A stretch of 37,413 nucleotides of DNA from a bacterium (GTDB taxonomy: Bacteria > Desulfobacterota > Desulfobulbia > Desulfobulbales > Desulfobulbaceae). The stretch spans positions 1 through 37,413 of the forward strand of contig JAUNUN010000030.1 in NCBI GenBank assembly GCA_030538155.1. Direction: 5' to 3'. Below, in pieces: positions 16,134-24,148 of this stretch. The notes under the pieces were generated by a model. It worked only from the letters and a program-made list of their open reading frames with translations, made no database searches and was not told the DNA's origin. Numbering within the stretch: position 1 is the stretch's first letter; each line of letters begins with the position of its first letter. Both the position numbers and the translations under genes were made by a program.

Positions 16134-18002
16134 TTACAGCTTATCCACAGCGCCGAACTTACACGCCGCCAGACAGGCTCCGCACTTGATGCACAGTTCC
16201 TGATCAATCACATGCTTTTCTTTCTTTTCACCGCTTATCGTCTGTACCGGGCATCTGCGCGCGCACAGGGTGCAGCCGGTGCAGTTGTCGTTGATGGAGA
16301 ACTGCACCAGGGCCGAACACACATGTGCCCTGCACTTCTTCTCGTTGATATGTTCCAGATACTCGTCCCGGAAATGCATCAGGGTGGAGAGCACCGGGTT
16401 GGGCGCGGTTTGCCCCAGGCCGCAGAGTGAGGTGCTTTTCACGGTTGCAGCCAGGTCTTCAAGTAGGTCCAGATCTTCAGGTGTGGCCTCGCCCGCGCAG
16501 ATCTTCGTTAAGATGGCCTGCATGCGCTTGGTGCCTTCACGACAGGGCACACACTTGCCGCAGGATTCGTCTTGGGTAAACTCCAGGAAGAACCGGGCCA
16601 CATCCACCATGCAGGAGTGCTCGTCCATGACGATCAAACCGCCGGAACCCATGATCGCGCCCAGGGATTGCAGGGTTTCGTAGTCCAATGCAACATCAAG
16701 ATGGGCCGCTGGAATGCAGCCGCCGGAGGGCCCGCCCATCTGGGCCGCCTTGAACACGCCGCCGTCCTTGATGCCGCCGCCGATATCGTAAATAATCTCT
16801 CTCAGCTCTGCGCCGATCGGCACCTCCACCAGGCCGCTTACGTTGATGGCCCCGGCCAAGGCAAAGACCTTGGTGCCCTTGCTCTTTTCCGTGCCCATGC
16901 TCGCATACCACTCACCACCTCTGTGGATAATGGCCGGGATATTGGCAAAGGTTTCCACGTTGTTGAGGCAGGACGGCTTTTGCCACAAACCTTTAACCGC
17001 CGGGAAAGGTGGACGCGGACGGGGCTCGCCGCGCTTGCCCTCAATCGAGTTGATCAGGGCGGTTTCCTCGCCGCAAACAAAAGCGCCGCTGCCCATGCGA
17101 ATTTCCATATCAAAGGAAAAATCCGTGCCCAGGATGCGCTCTCCCAGCAAGCCCGCCTCACGGGCCGCATCAATGGCAATCTGCAGACGCTCGATGGCAA
17201 GGGGATACTCGGCCCGCACATAGACATAGCCCTTGCTGGAACCAATGGCATAGCCGCCCAGGGCCATGCCTTCGACAATGCTGTGCGGGTCGCCTTCGAG
17301 CACGCTGCGGTCCATGTATGCGCCGGGGTCGCCCTCGTCGGCATTGCAGAGGATGTATTTTTGCGGGTCCTGACTGTTGCGGGTGAAGGTCCACTTGAGA
17401 TGGGTGGGAAAGCCAGCTCCGCCGCGACCACGCAGACCCGAGATGCGGATCTCGTCAATCACCTGTTCCGGCGTCATGGCAGTGAGCGCTTTGGCTAAGG
17501 CGGCATAGCCGTCGTGGGCGATGTAGTCTGCAATACTGGTCGGCACGATGCGGCCACAGTTGCGCAGCACCACCTTGGTCTGGCGTTTGAAAAATTCGAT
17601 GTCGGTCAAGACCGGCACCGGCTTCTCCCCTTCTCCCTTCCAGGTGAGCCGCTCCACAACCTGATTGTTCTTTAAGTGCGATTCGACCAGCTCTTCGGCA
17701 TCGCCCGGTTGCAGACCCTGGTAGTAGGTCTTGTCGCGACCGATCACACAAACCGGGCCCAGGGCACAGGGGCCTAGGCAGCCGGTTTCGATAATAGTGA
17801 TTGTGTCTGCCAGACCCTGGTTTTCCAGCGCGCTTTTAAGTGCATCTTTGAAGGCGTAGGCACCGGAAGCGATGCAGCCGCCGCCTGCGCACAGCAGGAT
17901 GGCTTCGGGCCCGCCGGCCACACCGTTTTCAGGGCTGTTCGCACGGGCCTGCTCGCGGACTTGTTCCAGATTGCTGGTGGATTGTATGCGTTCGATGTTC
18001 AT
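16134..18002 (-). CDS. fdhB: NuoF/HydB-like NADH-binding subunit of formate dehydrogenase
   Basis: 622 residues. The N-terminal thioredoxin-like [2Fe-2S] domain has C38, C43, C75 and C79. The NuoF core follows with the FMN/NADH glycine-rich loop GLRGRGGAGFPT (189-200), GEETALINSIEG near 311-322, and the [4Fe-4S] ligands C481, C484, C487 and C527. Two further [4Fe-4S] ferredoxin motifs lie at the C-terminus (NCTGCTLCARRCP and LCIKCGACLAACKFG). This domain order matches HydB and the NADH-dependent formate dehydrogenase beta subunits, some of which bifurcate electrons to ferredoxin; whether this one does cannot be told. It overlaps the NuoE-like gene by ATGA, has GGAGAGCTGG as ribosome binding site, and should form a complex with it and FdhA. 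Confidence 0.94.
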   Translation of the reverse strand: MNIERIQSTSNLEQVREQARANSPENGVAGGPEAILLCAGGGCIASGAYAFKDALKSALENQGLADTITIIETGCLGPCALGPVCVIGRDKTYYQGLQPGDAEELVESHLKNNQVVERLTWKGEGEKPVPVLTDIEFFKRQTKVVLRNCGRIVPTSIADYIAHDGYAALAKALTAMTPEQVIDEIRISGLRGRGGAGFPTHLKWTFTRNSQDPQKYILCNADEGDPGAYMDRSVLEGDPHSIVEGMALGGYAIGSSKGYVYVRAEYPLAIERLQIAIDAAREAGLLGERILGTDFSFDMEIRMGSGAFVCGEETALINSIEGKRGEPRPRPPFPAVKGLWQKPSCLNNVETFANIPAIIHRGGEWYASMGTEKSKGTKVFALAGAINVSGLVEVPIGAELREIIYDIGGGIKDGGVFKAAQMGGPSGGCIPAAHLDVALDYETLQSLGAIMGSGGLIVMDEHSCMVDVARFFLEFTQDESCGKCVPCREGTKRMQAILTKICAGEATPEDLDLLEDLAATVKSTSLCGLGQTAPNPVLSTLMHFRDEYLEHINEKKCRAHVCSALVQFSINDNCTGCTLCARRCPVQTISGEKKEKHVIDQELCIKCGACLAACKFGAVDKL

Positions 18003-18514
18003 ACCAGCTCTCCCTCGTGTTGCTCGGCATGCCGATATTGTTGGATCAGCCCTGCCACGTCTTCAGGGCGCACCCGCTGGTGCACGACATCATTGACCAT
18101 GATTACCGGCGCCAGACCGCAGGCCCCAAAGCAGCGGCCGGCTTCCAGGGTAAAGAGCTGATCCGGCGTGGTCTCGCCCACCTCTACAGCGAGCTGATCG
18201 CGGAAGGCATCCAGCACGGCCTGCGCGCCCAGCACGTAGCAGGCCGTGCCCAGGCAGATGCGGACGGTGTACTTGCCTCGCGGTTTCATGGAAAAGAAAT
18301 GATAAAAGGTCACCACACCGTACACCGTGGCCATGGGGATGCGCAGGCTGGTACTGATCTGCTCCATGGCAAAATGCGGCACATAGCCGAAGAGGTTCTG
18401 TGCGGTCTGTAAGGCCGGAATCAGGCCGCCCTCTTCACGGGAAGTCTTGGCCAGCATGGTGTTGAGTGTGGCAAGCTGTTCCAGTTCGGTTGGGGTTCTT
18501 TCGCTTGTTTTCAT
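17999..18514 (-). CDS. NuoE-like [2Fe-2S] subunit of formate dehydrogenase
   Basis: 171 residues of the 24-kDa NuoE/HydC family. The N-terminal helical part (LIPALQTAQNLFGYVPHFAMEQIS, then ATVYGVVTFYHFFS) is followed by the thioredoxin-like domain with cluster ligands C87, C92, C128 and C132 (ICLGTACYVLG and GRCFGACGLAPV). It transfers electrons within the NuoE-NuoF pair. It starts 75 bases after the MFS transporter gene on the same strand and overlaps the NuoF-like gene by four bases, so one transcript is likely. The ribosome binding site AAGGAG lies rather far, about 14 bases, from the ATG. Confidence 0.93.
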   Translation of the reverse strand: MKTSERTPTELEQLATLNTMLAKTSREEGGLIPALQTAQNLFGYVPHFAMEQISTSLRIPMATVYGVVTFYHFFSMKPRGKYTVRICLGTACYVLGAQAVLDAFRDQLAVEVGETTPDQLFTLEAGRCFGACGLAPVIMVNDVVHQRVRPEDVAGLIQQYRHAEQHEGELV

Positions 18515-18589
18515 AGGTATTTGCCAGGCTCCTTCAGGTTACGAACCGGGCCTGTTTCAAAATGACCCGGCGGCTCTTCTCTTGCGGGC

Positions 18590-19909
18590 TTATTCAGCCA
18601 CCACGCCATTCTTGGAAAAAACCTTGTTGCTGAGCATGAGCGCAACAATAAAACCGATAATCAGCAAACCAGTACCAACGACAAAGGTGTAGGTGGGCAC
18701 CACATCAGGACTGTCTTTGAACATGTCTTTAATGATGGCCACAATCTGCGGCCCGGCTATGCCGGCGAAGGACCAGGCTGTCAGAATCGTGCCGTACACC
18801 GCAGGCATGAGGCGCTGGCCAAAGGTATCGAGCACGAAAGAAGGCATGGAGCCAAAGCCGCCGCCGTAGCACAGGAGTACGTAGCAGACCAGAACGCTAA
18901 AGAGCAGCGGCTGGCGGATGAAAATCAGGGCCGCAAAAACGAGGATCTGCGAACCTAGAATCAGGCGGAAGGCCTGGATGCGGCCGATCTTGTCGGAAAG
19001 CCCACCCCAGAAGAAACGACCTACCCCGTTAAAGATGGAACTGACGGCAATCAAGGTTGCGCCTGCTGCGGCCAGGGCCATGGTGTCCATGGACGGGTCA
19101 CGCAATTTGAGCAGATCCTGCAGCATGGGCGACTGAAAGCCGATAAACATGATGCCTGCGGTGATGTTGCAGAAGAAGATGAGCCACATCAGGATGAAGC
19201 GGCCCGAGGTAATGCAATCTTGCGTGGTCAGGCCATTGCCGGAAGCAGCAGTGCCGCTTGATGCCGTGGCCGCCGGAGCAGGCGGGGTGTATCCGGCCGG
19301 AACAAAGCCTGCAGGCGGGTTACGCATAAAGGCTGCGGCAGGAACCGCTGCGATGAGCAAAATGACGCCGACCGAATAGAACATCTTGATCAGGCCCGGT
19401 CCATCGGCCCCATACATGCCCACTAGAATGGGGGCAATGATCTTGGACATGACCAGTGCGCCAAAGCCAAAGCCCATGACTACCATGCCCGAGACCAGGC
19501 CCTTTTTATCCGGAAACCATTTTACCGCAGTGGCGACCGGGGTTACATAGCCAAGACCCAGTCCTAGCCCGCCGATGACGCCATAGCCAAGATAAAGGAG
19601 AATGAGGCTGTGGGTGCTGAGAGCCAAGCCGCCCAGAATCCAGCCCAGCCCGTAAAGAAGAGCGCCGATAACCGCTAGCTTGGTAGGCCCGAATTTGGGC
19701 AGTTTCACTCCACCCCAGGCAGCGGCAAAACCAAGGGTGAAGATGGCCAGGGAAAAGGCCCAGGCAACCTGGGTGTTGGACCACTGGAAGGCAGTGACCA
19801 GCGGTTTTTGAAAGAAGCTCCAAGCATAGACCGTGCCCAGCACGAGTTGCAGGATGGTACCCATGATGGCGATAAGCCACCGGTTTGGTGTTCTGGTTTC
19901 TGCTGCCAT
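18590..19909 (-). CDS. OFA-family MFS transporter, probable formate or oxalate carrier
   Basis: 439 residues, about 12 membrane segments, starting at ATG 19909 with GGGGGAGAG. NRWLIAIMGTILQLVLGTVYAWSFFQKPL and the second-segment WSNTQVAWAFSLAIFTLGFAAAWGG are typical of the oxalate:formate antiporter (OFA) branch, as is GLGLGYVTPVATAVKWFPDKKGLVSG. Members exchange small monocarboxylates or dicarboxylates, e.g. oxalate for formate. Being first in the formate dehydrogenase operon, it may bring formate in or export it; direction and substrate are inferred from context. A long hydrophilic Ala/Pro loop sits between the two six-helix halves. Its upstream region holds several repeats of the TGC(T/C)GCATAA type. 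Confidence 0.9.
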   Translation of the reverse strand: MAAETRTPNRWLIAIMGTILQLVLGTVYAWSFFQKPLVTAFQWSNTQVAWAFSLAIFTLGFAAAWGGVKLPKFGPTKLAVIGALLYGLGWILGGLALSTHSLILLYLGYGVIGGLGLGLGYVTPVATAVKWFPDKKGLVSGMVVMGFGFGALVMSKIIAPILVGMYGADGPGLIKMFYSVGVILLIAAVPAAAFMRNPPAGFVPAGYTPPAPAATASSGTAASGNGLTTQDCITSGRFILMWLIFFCNITAGIMFIGFQSPMLQDLLKLRDPSMDTMALAAAGATLIAVSSIFNGVGRFFWGGLSDKIGRIQAFRLILGSQILVFAALIFIRQPLLFSVLVCYVLLCYGGGFGSMPSFVLDTFGQRLMPAVYGTILTAWSFAGIAGPQIVAIIKDMFKDSPDVVPTYTFVVGTGLLIIGFIVALMLSNKVFSKNGVVAE

Positions 19910-20414
19910 AACTCTCCCCCGAAAATGTTGATGAAGCACAGAAAACGCCTTGTTGTCACGGCTCAGGCTATCGCTCACCTCCTTCCTTGGATACAGCCAC
20001 AAGGATTGTTTTTCATCGGGCCAAAAGACTAAAGCCTTTACCCCAGCAAATGGATACTATGCAGCCTATCTCGAACTATAAAAAATGCAAATAAAAAAGA
20101 ATAAATAGTAATAATTTTCATTTTATGACTATGTTATCAAGATGTTGTAAAAACAATTGACTTACCATTATGCAGCTTAATGAGGGTGTACTTCCTTGGC
20201 CTGCTGCATAATGCTGCATGAAAGCATCACCTTTACTCTCGGTCATGGTCAAAGAGAGGCCGGGCGCATTAAAATGTGGGAATTTATGCGGCAAATGCCG
20301 TAATCCATGACTAACCCGGCAGTGTAAGATGATTCTGCCATGTTGAACGGCTTGCCGCCCATATACATTTGCAGAGGTTTCACGAACATGTCCGCTTTTT
20401 TGAGCCACGTAACT
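19910..20414. repeat. Non-coding gap with repeated TATGC(A/G)GC sites
   Basis: A 505-base gap between the divergent MFS and ligE genes with no credible gene. The part at 20090-20160 is very AT-rich. Short motifs related to GCTGCATAATG recur at 20058-20065, 20166-20176, 20202-20219 (tandem, TGCTGCAT-AA-TGCTGCAT) and 20284-20303 (inverted, TTATGCGGCA-AA-TGCCGTAA). These probably mark operator sites for the formate dehydrogenase region, but the regulator is not identifiable here. Confidence 0.45.
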
Positions 20415-21281
20415 ATGAGCCCGCACAGGATACGTCTGCACAGAAAAACAGGGCTGACCGCTTTGCGTTCTGTATACGCATGGTTCTTGTGCTTACTTGT
20501 TTTCAGTTCGGCCGCGCAGGCGGAAGGCCTGCTCCTGGCTAGGGAATATCAACAGCAGGATGTTCGAGGCTGGGCCATGAGCGAAAAACTCGATGGCGTA
20601 CGCGCCTTCTGGGACGGCAAGCGCCTGTTGAGCCGCAACGGTCATGCCTTTACTCCATCTTCCGACTTTACCCGTGATTTCCCACCCTTTGCCCTAGATG
20701 GCGAATTGTACAGCAGCCGTGGACAATTTGAGCGTATTTCTGCCGCGGTGCGCAGTTACAGGGGCGATTGGTCGGGCCTGAAGCTGCACGTTTTCGATGT
20801 TCCCCATGCCGAAGGTAACCTGTACCAGCGCCTAGCTGTTTTAGAGAAGTGGTTGGACACGCATCCCCAGGTCAATATTGTCTGTATTGCGCAGCATGAG
20901 GTGCGTGATTTTGCTCAGGTTCAGGCGTTTTTGCGGCAGATCGAGGCAGGTGGCGGTGAAGGCGTGATGCTGCGCGACCCGAATGCAGGCTACGCGGCCG
21001 GGCGCAGCAATCAACTGCTCAAGCTGAAAAGTCTGCAGGATGCGGAATGCACCGTAACCGCGCACCATGCCGGCAAAGGCAAGTACAGGGGCGAGCTCGG
21101 TGCATTTAGTTGCCGCAACGAGCATGGCGCGTTTCGCATTGGTACCGGCTTAAGCGATGCAGACCGTAGCAATCCACCGCCCATCGGCACAGTGATCACC
21201 TATCGGCACCGCGGTTTCACAGCCAAGGGCTTGCCGCGATTTCCCAGCTATCTGCGCATACGCAGTGATCTTGAGCCGTAA
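20415..21281 (+). CDS. ligE: Minimal ATP-dependent DNA ligase with signal peptide (LigE-like)
   Basis: About 288 residues from ATG 20415; ATGs at 20340 and 20388 are alternatives and none has a strong ribosome binding site. A basic start followed by LRSVYAWFLCLLVFSSAAQA is a signal peptide, suggesting export. The adenylation motif SEKLDGVRAFWDGKRLLSRNG holds the lysine nucleophile; LDGELYSSRGQF, GEGVMLRDP and LLKLK follow, and a compact OB domain ends the protein. This is the layout of LigE-type small ligases, reported in Gram-negative bacteria as periplasmic enzymes and proposed to act on incoming DNA. It lacks accessory DNA-binding domains. It is divergent from the formate transporter and alone on this strand. 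Confidence 0.87.
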   Translation: MSPHRIRLHRKTGLTALRSVYAWFLCLLVFSSAAQAEGLLLAREYQQQDVRGWAMSEKLDGVRAFWDGKRLLSRNGHAFTPSSDFTRDFPPFALDGELYSSRGQFERISAAVRSYRGDWSGLKLHVFDVPHAEGNLYQRLAVLEKWLDTHPQVNIVCIAQHEVRDFAQVQAFLRQIEAGGGEGVMLRDPNAGYAAGRSNQLLKLKSLQDAECTVTAHHAGKGKYRGELGAFSCRNEHGAFRIGTGLSDADRSNPPPIGTVITYRHRGFTAKGLPRFPSYLRIRSDLEP

Positions 21282-21348
21282 GAACAGGAAAAGCCGGCAG
21301 GCGGCTTGAGGGGATTTGTAGGGAGGGAAAGAGAGATAGAGAAAAAAT

Positions 21349-21876
21349 TCAGGCCGGAGGCCCAGGTTCCGGCGCGCAGTCTTTTTGACTGCCCTGGATT
21401 TTTTCCAAACCATGGGTCAGGGCAGGCAGGACTGCAGCCAGGTTTTCCCGGGCAGCTTTTCTGCTGCCGGGCAGATTGAGGATAAGGCTCGTGCCGCGAA
21501 TACCGGCTATGCCGCGCGACCATACGGCCTGGGGAGTAACGGCCAGACTGGCCAGGCGCATGGCCTCGGCAAGGCCGGGCACTTCGCGTTCGATTACATT
21601 TCGGGTGGCTTCGGGCGTGAGGTCTCTTGGAGAAACCCCGGTACCGCCGGTGGTGACAATCAAATCAAGCTGCAGCGTATCGGCCCAATCCCGCAGGGTT
21701 TCTTCGATGAGCTGCTGCTCATCGGCAATGATGCCGTATTCTGCCGCTATAAAGCCGGCGGCCCGGAGCATTTCCTGCAATTCCGGGCCGCTGGTGTCTG
21801 CACGCTCACCCCGCGCCCCCTTGTCGCTCAGGGTCAGTACCCCGCAGCGGAATGAGGCGCGAGCGTCGCTGGTCAT
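21349..21876 (-). CDS. mogA: MogA/MoaB-like molybdopterin adenylyltransferase
   Basis: A 175-residue cytoplasmic protein of the MogA/MoaB fold, which adenylates molybdopterin before metal insertion. The motif TTGGTGVSPRDLTPEAT (75-91) is the family signature, and SRGIAGIRGTSLILNLPGS gives the second conserved block. The start overlaps the stop of the EF-G-like gene by one base (TAATG), implying translational coupling. Its product would supply cofactor for the Sec formate dehydrogenase encoded about 3.5 kb away, though that gene is in a separate operon. MogA and MoaB cannot be separated confidently from sequence alone. Confidence 0.9.
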   Translation of the reverse strand: MTSDARASFRCGVLTLSDKGARGERADTSGPELQEMLRAAGFIAAEYGIIADEQQLIEETLRDWADTLQLDLIVTTGGTGVSPRDLTPEATRNVIEREVPGLAEAMRLASLAVTPQAVWSRGIAGIRGTSLILNLPGSRKAARENLAAVLPALTHGLEKIQGSQKDCAPEPGPPA

Positions 21877-23936
21877 TAGTCTTCAGCCTTGTATTCGGCG
21901 ATGATTTTATCGGCAATGTGGGCCGGCACTTCCTCGTAGTGAGAAAACTCCACAGTGAAGGAACCTCGACCGCCGGTCATTGAGGTGAGGTCAAGAGCGT
22001 AGAGGAGGATCTCCGCCTGGGGCACCTGGGCATTGATGATCTCGTACTTGGCAGCGGAATCCATGCCTAAAACACGGCCGCGACGGCTGTTCAAATCGCC
22101 CATGACATCGCCGACAAAATCCTTGGGCACCCGCACCTCCATGTTCACAATCGGCTCCAGAAGAACCGGCTGGGCCTCCATGACGCCCTTCTTGAAGGCC
22201 AATGAACCGGCAATCTTGAAGGCCATTTCCGAAGAGTCGACGTTGTGGTAGGAGCCGTCAATCAGGTTGACTTTCAAGTCCACAAAAGGATAACCGGCGA
22301 TCACGCCCTTTTCCATGGCCTCAAGTATGCCTTTTTCAACCGCAGGCCGGTACTGTTGCGGAATAACGCCGCCAACGATCTTATCCACAAATTCAAAATG
22401 TTCGCCTCTGGCCAAGGGCTCCATCTCAATGGTGCAGTCGCCGAACTGGCCGCGTCCGCCCGACTGTTTCTTGTGCTTGCCCTGGACCGTGGTGCGACCC
22501 TTCAGGGTTTCCCGATAGGCCACCCTGGGCGGCTGCAGTTCAAGTTCAATGCCGAATTTCCGTTTGATCTTCTCGCCGGTCACCTCAAGATGCACCTGAC
22601 CAACCCCGGAGAGCAGAGTCTGGTGGGTCTGCTGCTCACGGTACAGCTTCAAGGTGAGGTCTTCATCGAGCAGACGGGTAATGGAAGAGAACAGTTTTTC
22701 CTCGTCACCCTTCTTGGTGCTGACCGCATAGGCAATCACTGCCGGCAGCGGCTCAAGTGCGGGGTAGACAATGGGATTGGCTTCTTCGCAAAGGGTGTCG
22801 CCGGTGGTGGTTTCCTTCAGCTTGGCCACGCCCACAACCATGCCGGGAATGGCCGCGTCCACCGGTTTTTGTTCCTTACCGGCCATGACAAAGAGCTGGC
22901 CGTAACGCTCGCTCTCATCCTTGGTGGCATTATAAAAGTTGTCGCCCTTGAGTGTGCCCGAAAATACGCGGAAAATGGTCAGGCGACCGGCAAAGGGATC
23001 GGCCATGGTTTTGAAAACCTGGGCGGAAAAGGGTGCATCTGCCTGGCCGGGCCGTTCAATAACATCCTGATTTTTCGGATTGATGCCCTGACGGGCAGGC
23101 ATCTCGGCAGGTGAAGGGAAGAAGCTGACCAAGGTATCGAGTACCGTTGCCGCTCCCTTGCCGGCCAATGAGGCGCAGGCGCAAACCGGGGCAATAGCGG
23201 CACTCTTGATGGCCTTTTTCAGGCCGTTCATCAGTTCTTCATCGGTGAGTTCGCCCTCTTCCAGAAACTTTTCGATGAGCAGGTCGTCGGTTTCCGCCAC
23301 ATACTCCATCAGGGTTTCACGCAGGCTTCTGGCCTCGTCGGCAAGATCAGCCGGGATATCCGCCGTGTCCAGACTGCCGTCCTCCTTGAACAGAAGCGCC
23401 TTGCCTGCGGCAATATCCACCACCCCCTTGAAGGCATCTTCCGCGCCAATGGGCAGGTACAGAGCCACCGGGTTGAGGCCGGTATTTTCGCGGATACCGG
23501 CAACCGTTTTGCTGAAATCGGCCCGTTCCTTATCCATCTTGGTGATGCAGATCAGGCAGGGCAGGGAATTGTCCTGAATCAGATCAACAAACTTCTCCGT
23601 TTGCCCGCGCATGCCGGATACCGCGCCCACAGTGAGAATGGCGGTATCCGCAACCTGGGCGGCAAAGCGGCTTTCGTTGACAAAGTTGTCGTCACCCGGT
23701 GTGTCGGTGATGAAAATATCGTGCTTTTTCCAGCCCAAGTGGTTGAAGGAAGCGCCGATAGTAATATGACGCTTGGTTTCCTCGGGCTCGAAATCCATAT
23801 TGCTGTTGCCGTCATCCACCTTGCCCAGGCGTTTGATGGCGCCGGCCGTGAACAGCAGGGCCTCGGCAAGGGTCGTTTTACCACTGTTGCCGTGTCCAAG
23901 GATGACGGTGTTCCTGATCTGTTGCACGTCCTGCAT
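21876..23936 (-). CDS. fusA2: EF-G-like translational GTPase (EF-G2 type)
   Basis: 686 residues with the five-domain layout of EF-G. G1 is GHGNSGKTT (14-22), G3 is DTPGDDNF (78-85) and G4 is TKMD (132-135). EF-G proper has DTPGHVDF and NKxD here, so the catalytic histidine of switch II is Asp82 and G4 begins with Thr. Domain IV retains KHKKQSGGRGQFG, the conserved basic tip, and domain V ends EVPAHIADKIIAEYKAED. Such EF-G-like proteins are usually second copies whose role differs from the housekeeping enzyme. The ATG has GCGGAGG upstream, and the stop overlaps the mogA start (TAATG). Exact function is unknown. Confidence 0.9.
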   Translation of the reverse strand: MQDVQQIRNTVILGHGNSGKTTLAEALLFTAGAIKRLGKVDDGNSNMDFEPEETKRHITIGASFNHLGWKKHDIFITDTPGDDNFVNESRFAAQVADTAILTVGAVSGMRGQTEKFVDLIQDNSLPCLICITKMDKERADFSKTVAGIRENTGLNPVALYLPIGAEDAFKGVVDIAAGKALLFKEDGSLDTADIPADLADEARSLRETLMEYVAETDDLLIEKFLEEGELTDEELMNGLKKAIKSAAIAPVCACASLAGKGAATVLDTLVSFFPSPAEMPARQGINPKNQDVIERPGQADAPFSAQVFKTMADPFAGRLTIFRVFSGTLKGDNFYNATKDESERYGQLFVMAGKEQKPVDAAIPGMVVGVAKLKETTTGDTLCEEANPIVYPALEPLPAVIAYAVSTKKGDEEKLFSSITRLLDEDLTLKLYREQQTHQTLLSGVGQVHLEVTGEKIKRKFGIELELQPPRVAYRETLKGRTTVQGKHKKQSGGRGQFGDCTIEMEPLARGEHFEFVDKIVGGVIPQQYRPAVEKGILEAMEKGVIAGYPFVDLKVNLIDGSYHNVDSSEMAFKIAGSLAFKKGVMEAQPVLLEPIVNMEVRVPKDFVGDVMGDLNSRRGRVLGMDSAAKYEIINAQVPQAEILLYALDLTSMTGGRGSFTVEFSHYEEVPAHIADKIIAEYKAED

Positions 23937-24148
23937 GAAAACCTCCGCTTGTACGAATGACGGGTGAGATACGAGTGTATGATGAGGGTCAGTGAGCGCC
24001 AGGCACTGGAAATAGACAGCGCCCGCCTAAAGCTCTTTCCCTTTTACCTTGGGAATGGTAACCATCCGGGTTTGAAAATTGTTGTATATATTCTTTAAAA
24101 CCTTGCAAAGTCAAGAGAGAACAAGCCCTCAGTAACCCTCAACGCTCT

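Noticed and set aside
16572..17498. 308-codon plus-strand frame inside the NuoF-like gene, with similar long frames at 14016-14828 and 22245-23114
   Set aside because: All lie opposite strongly conserved genes; the translations show no recognisable domain.
21292..21308. AAGCCG-GCAGG-CGGCTT hairpin after ligE
   Set aside because: Short stem followed by GAGGGG, not T; only a doubtful terminator.
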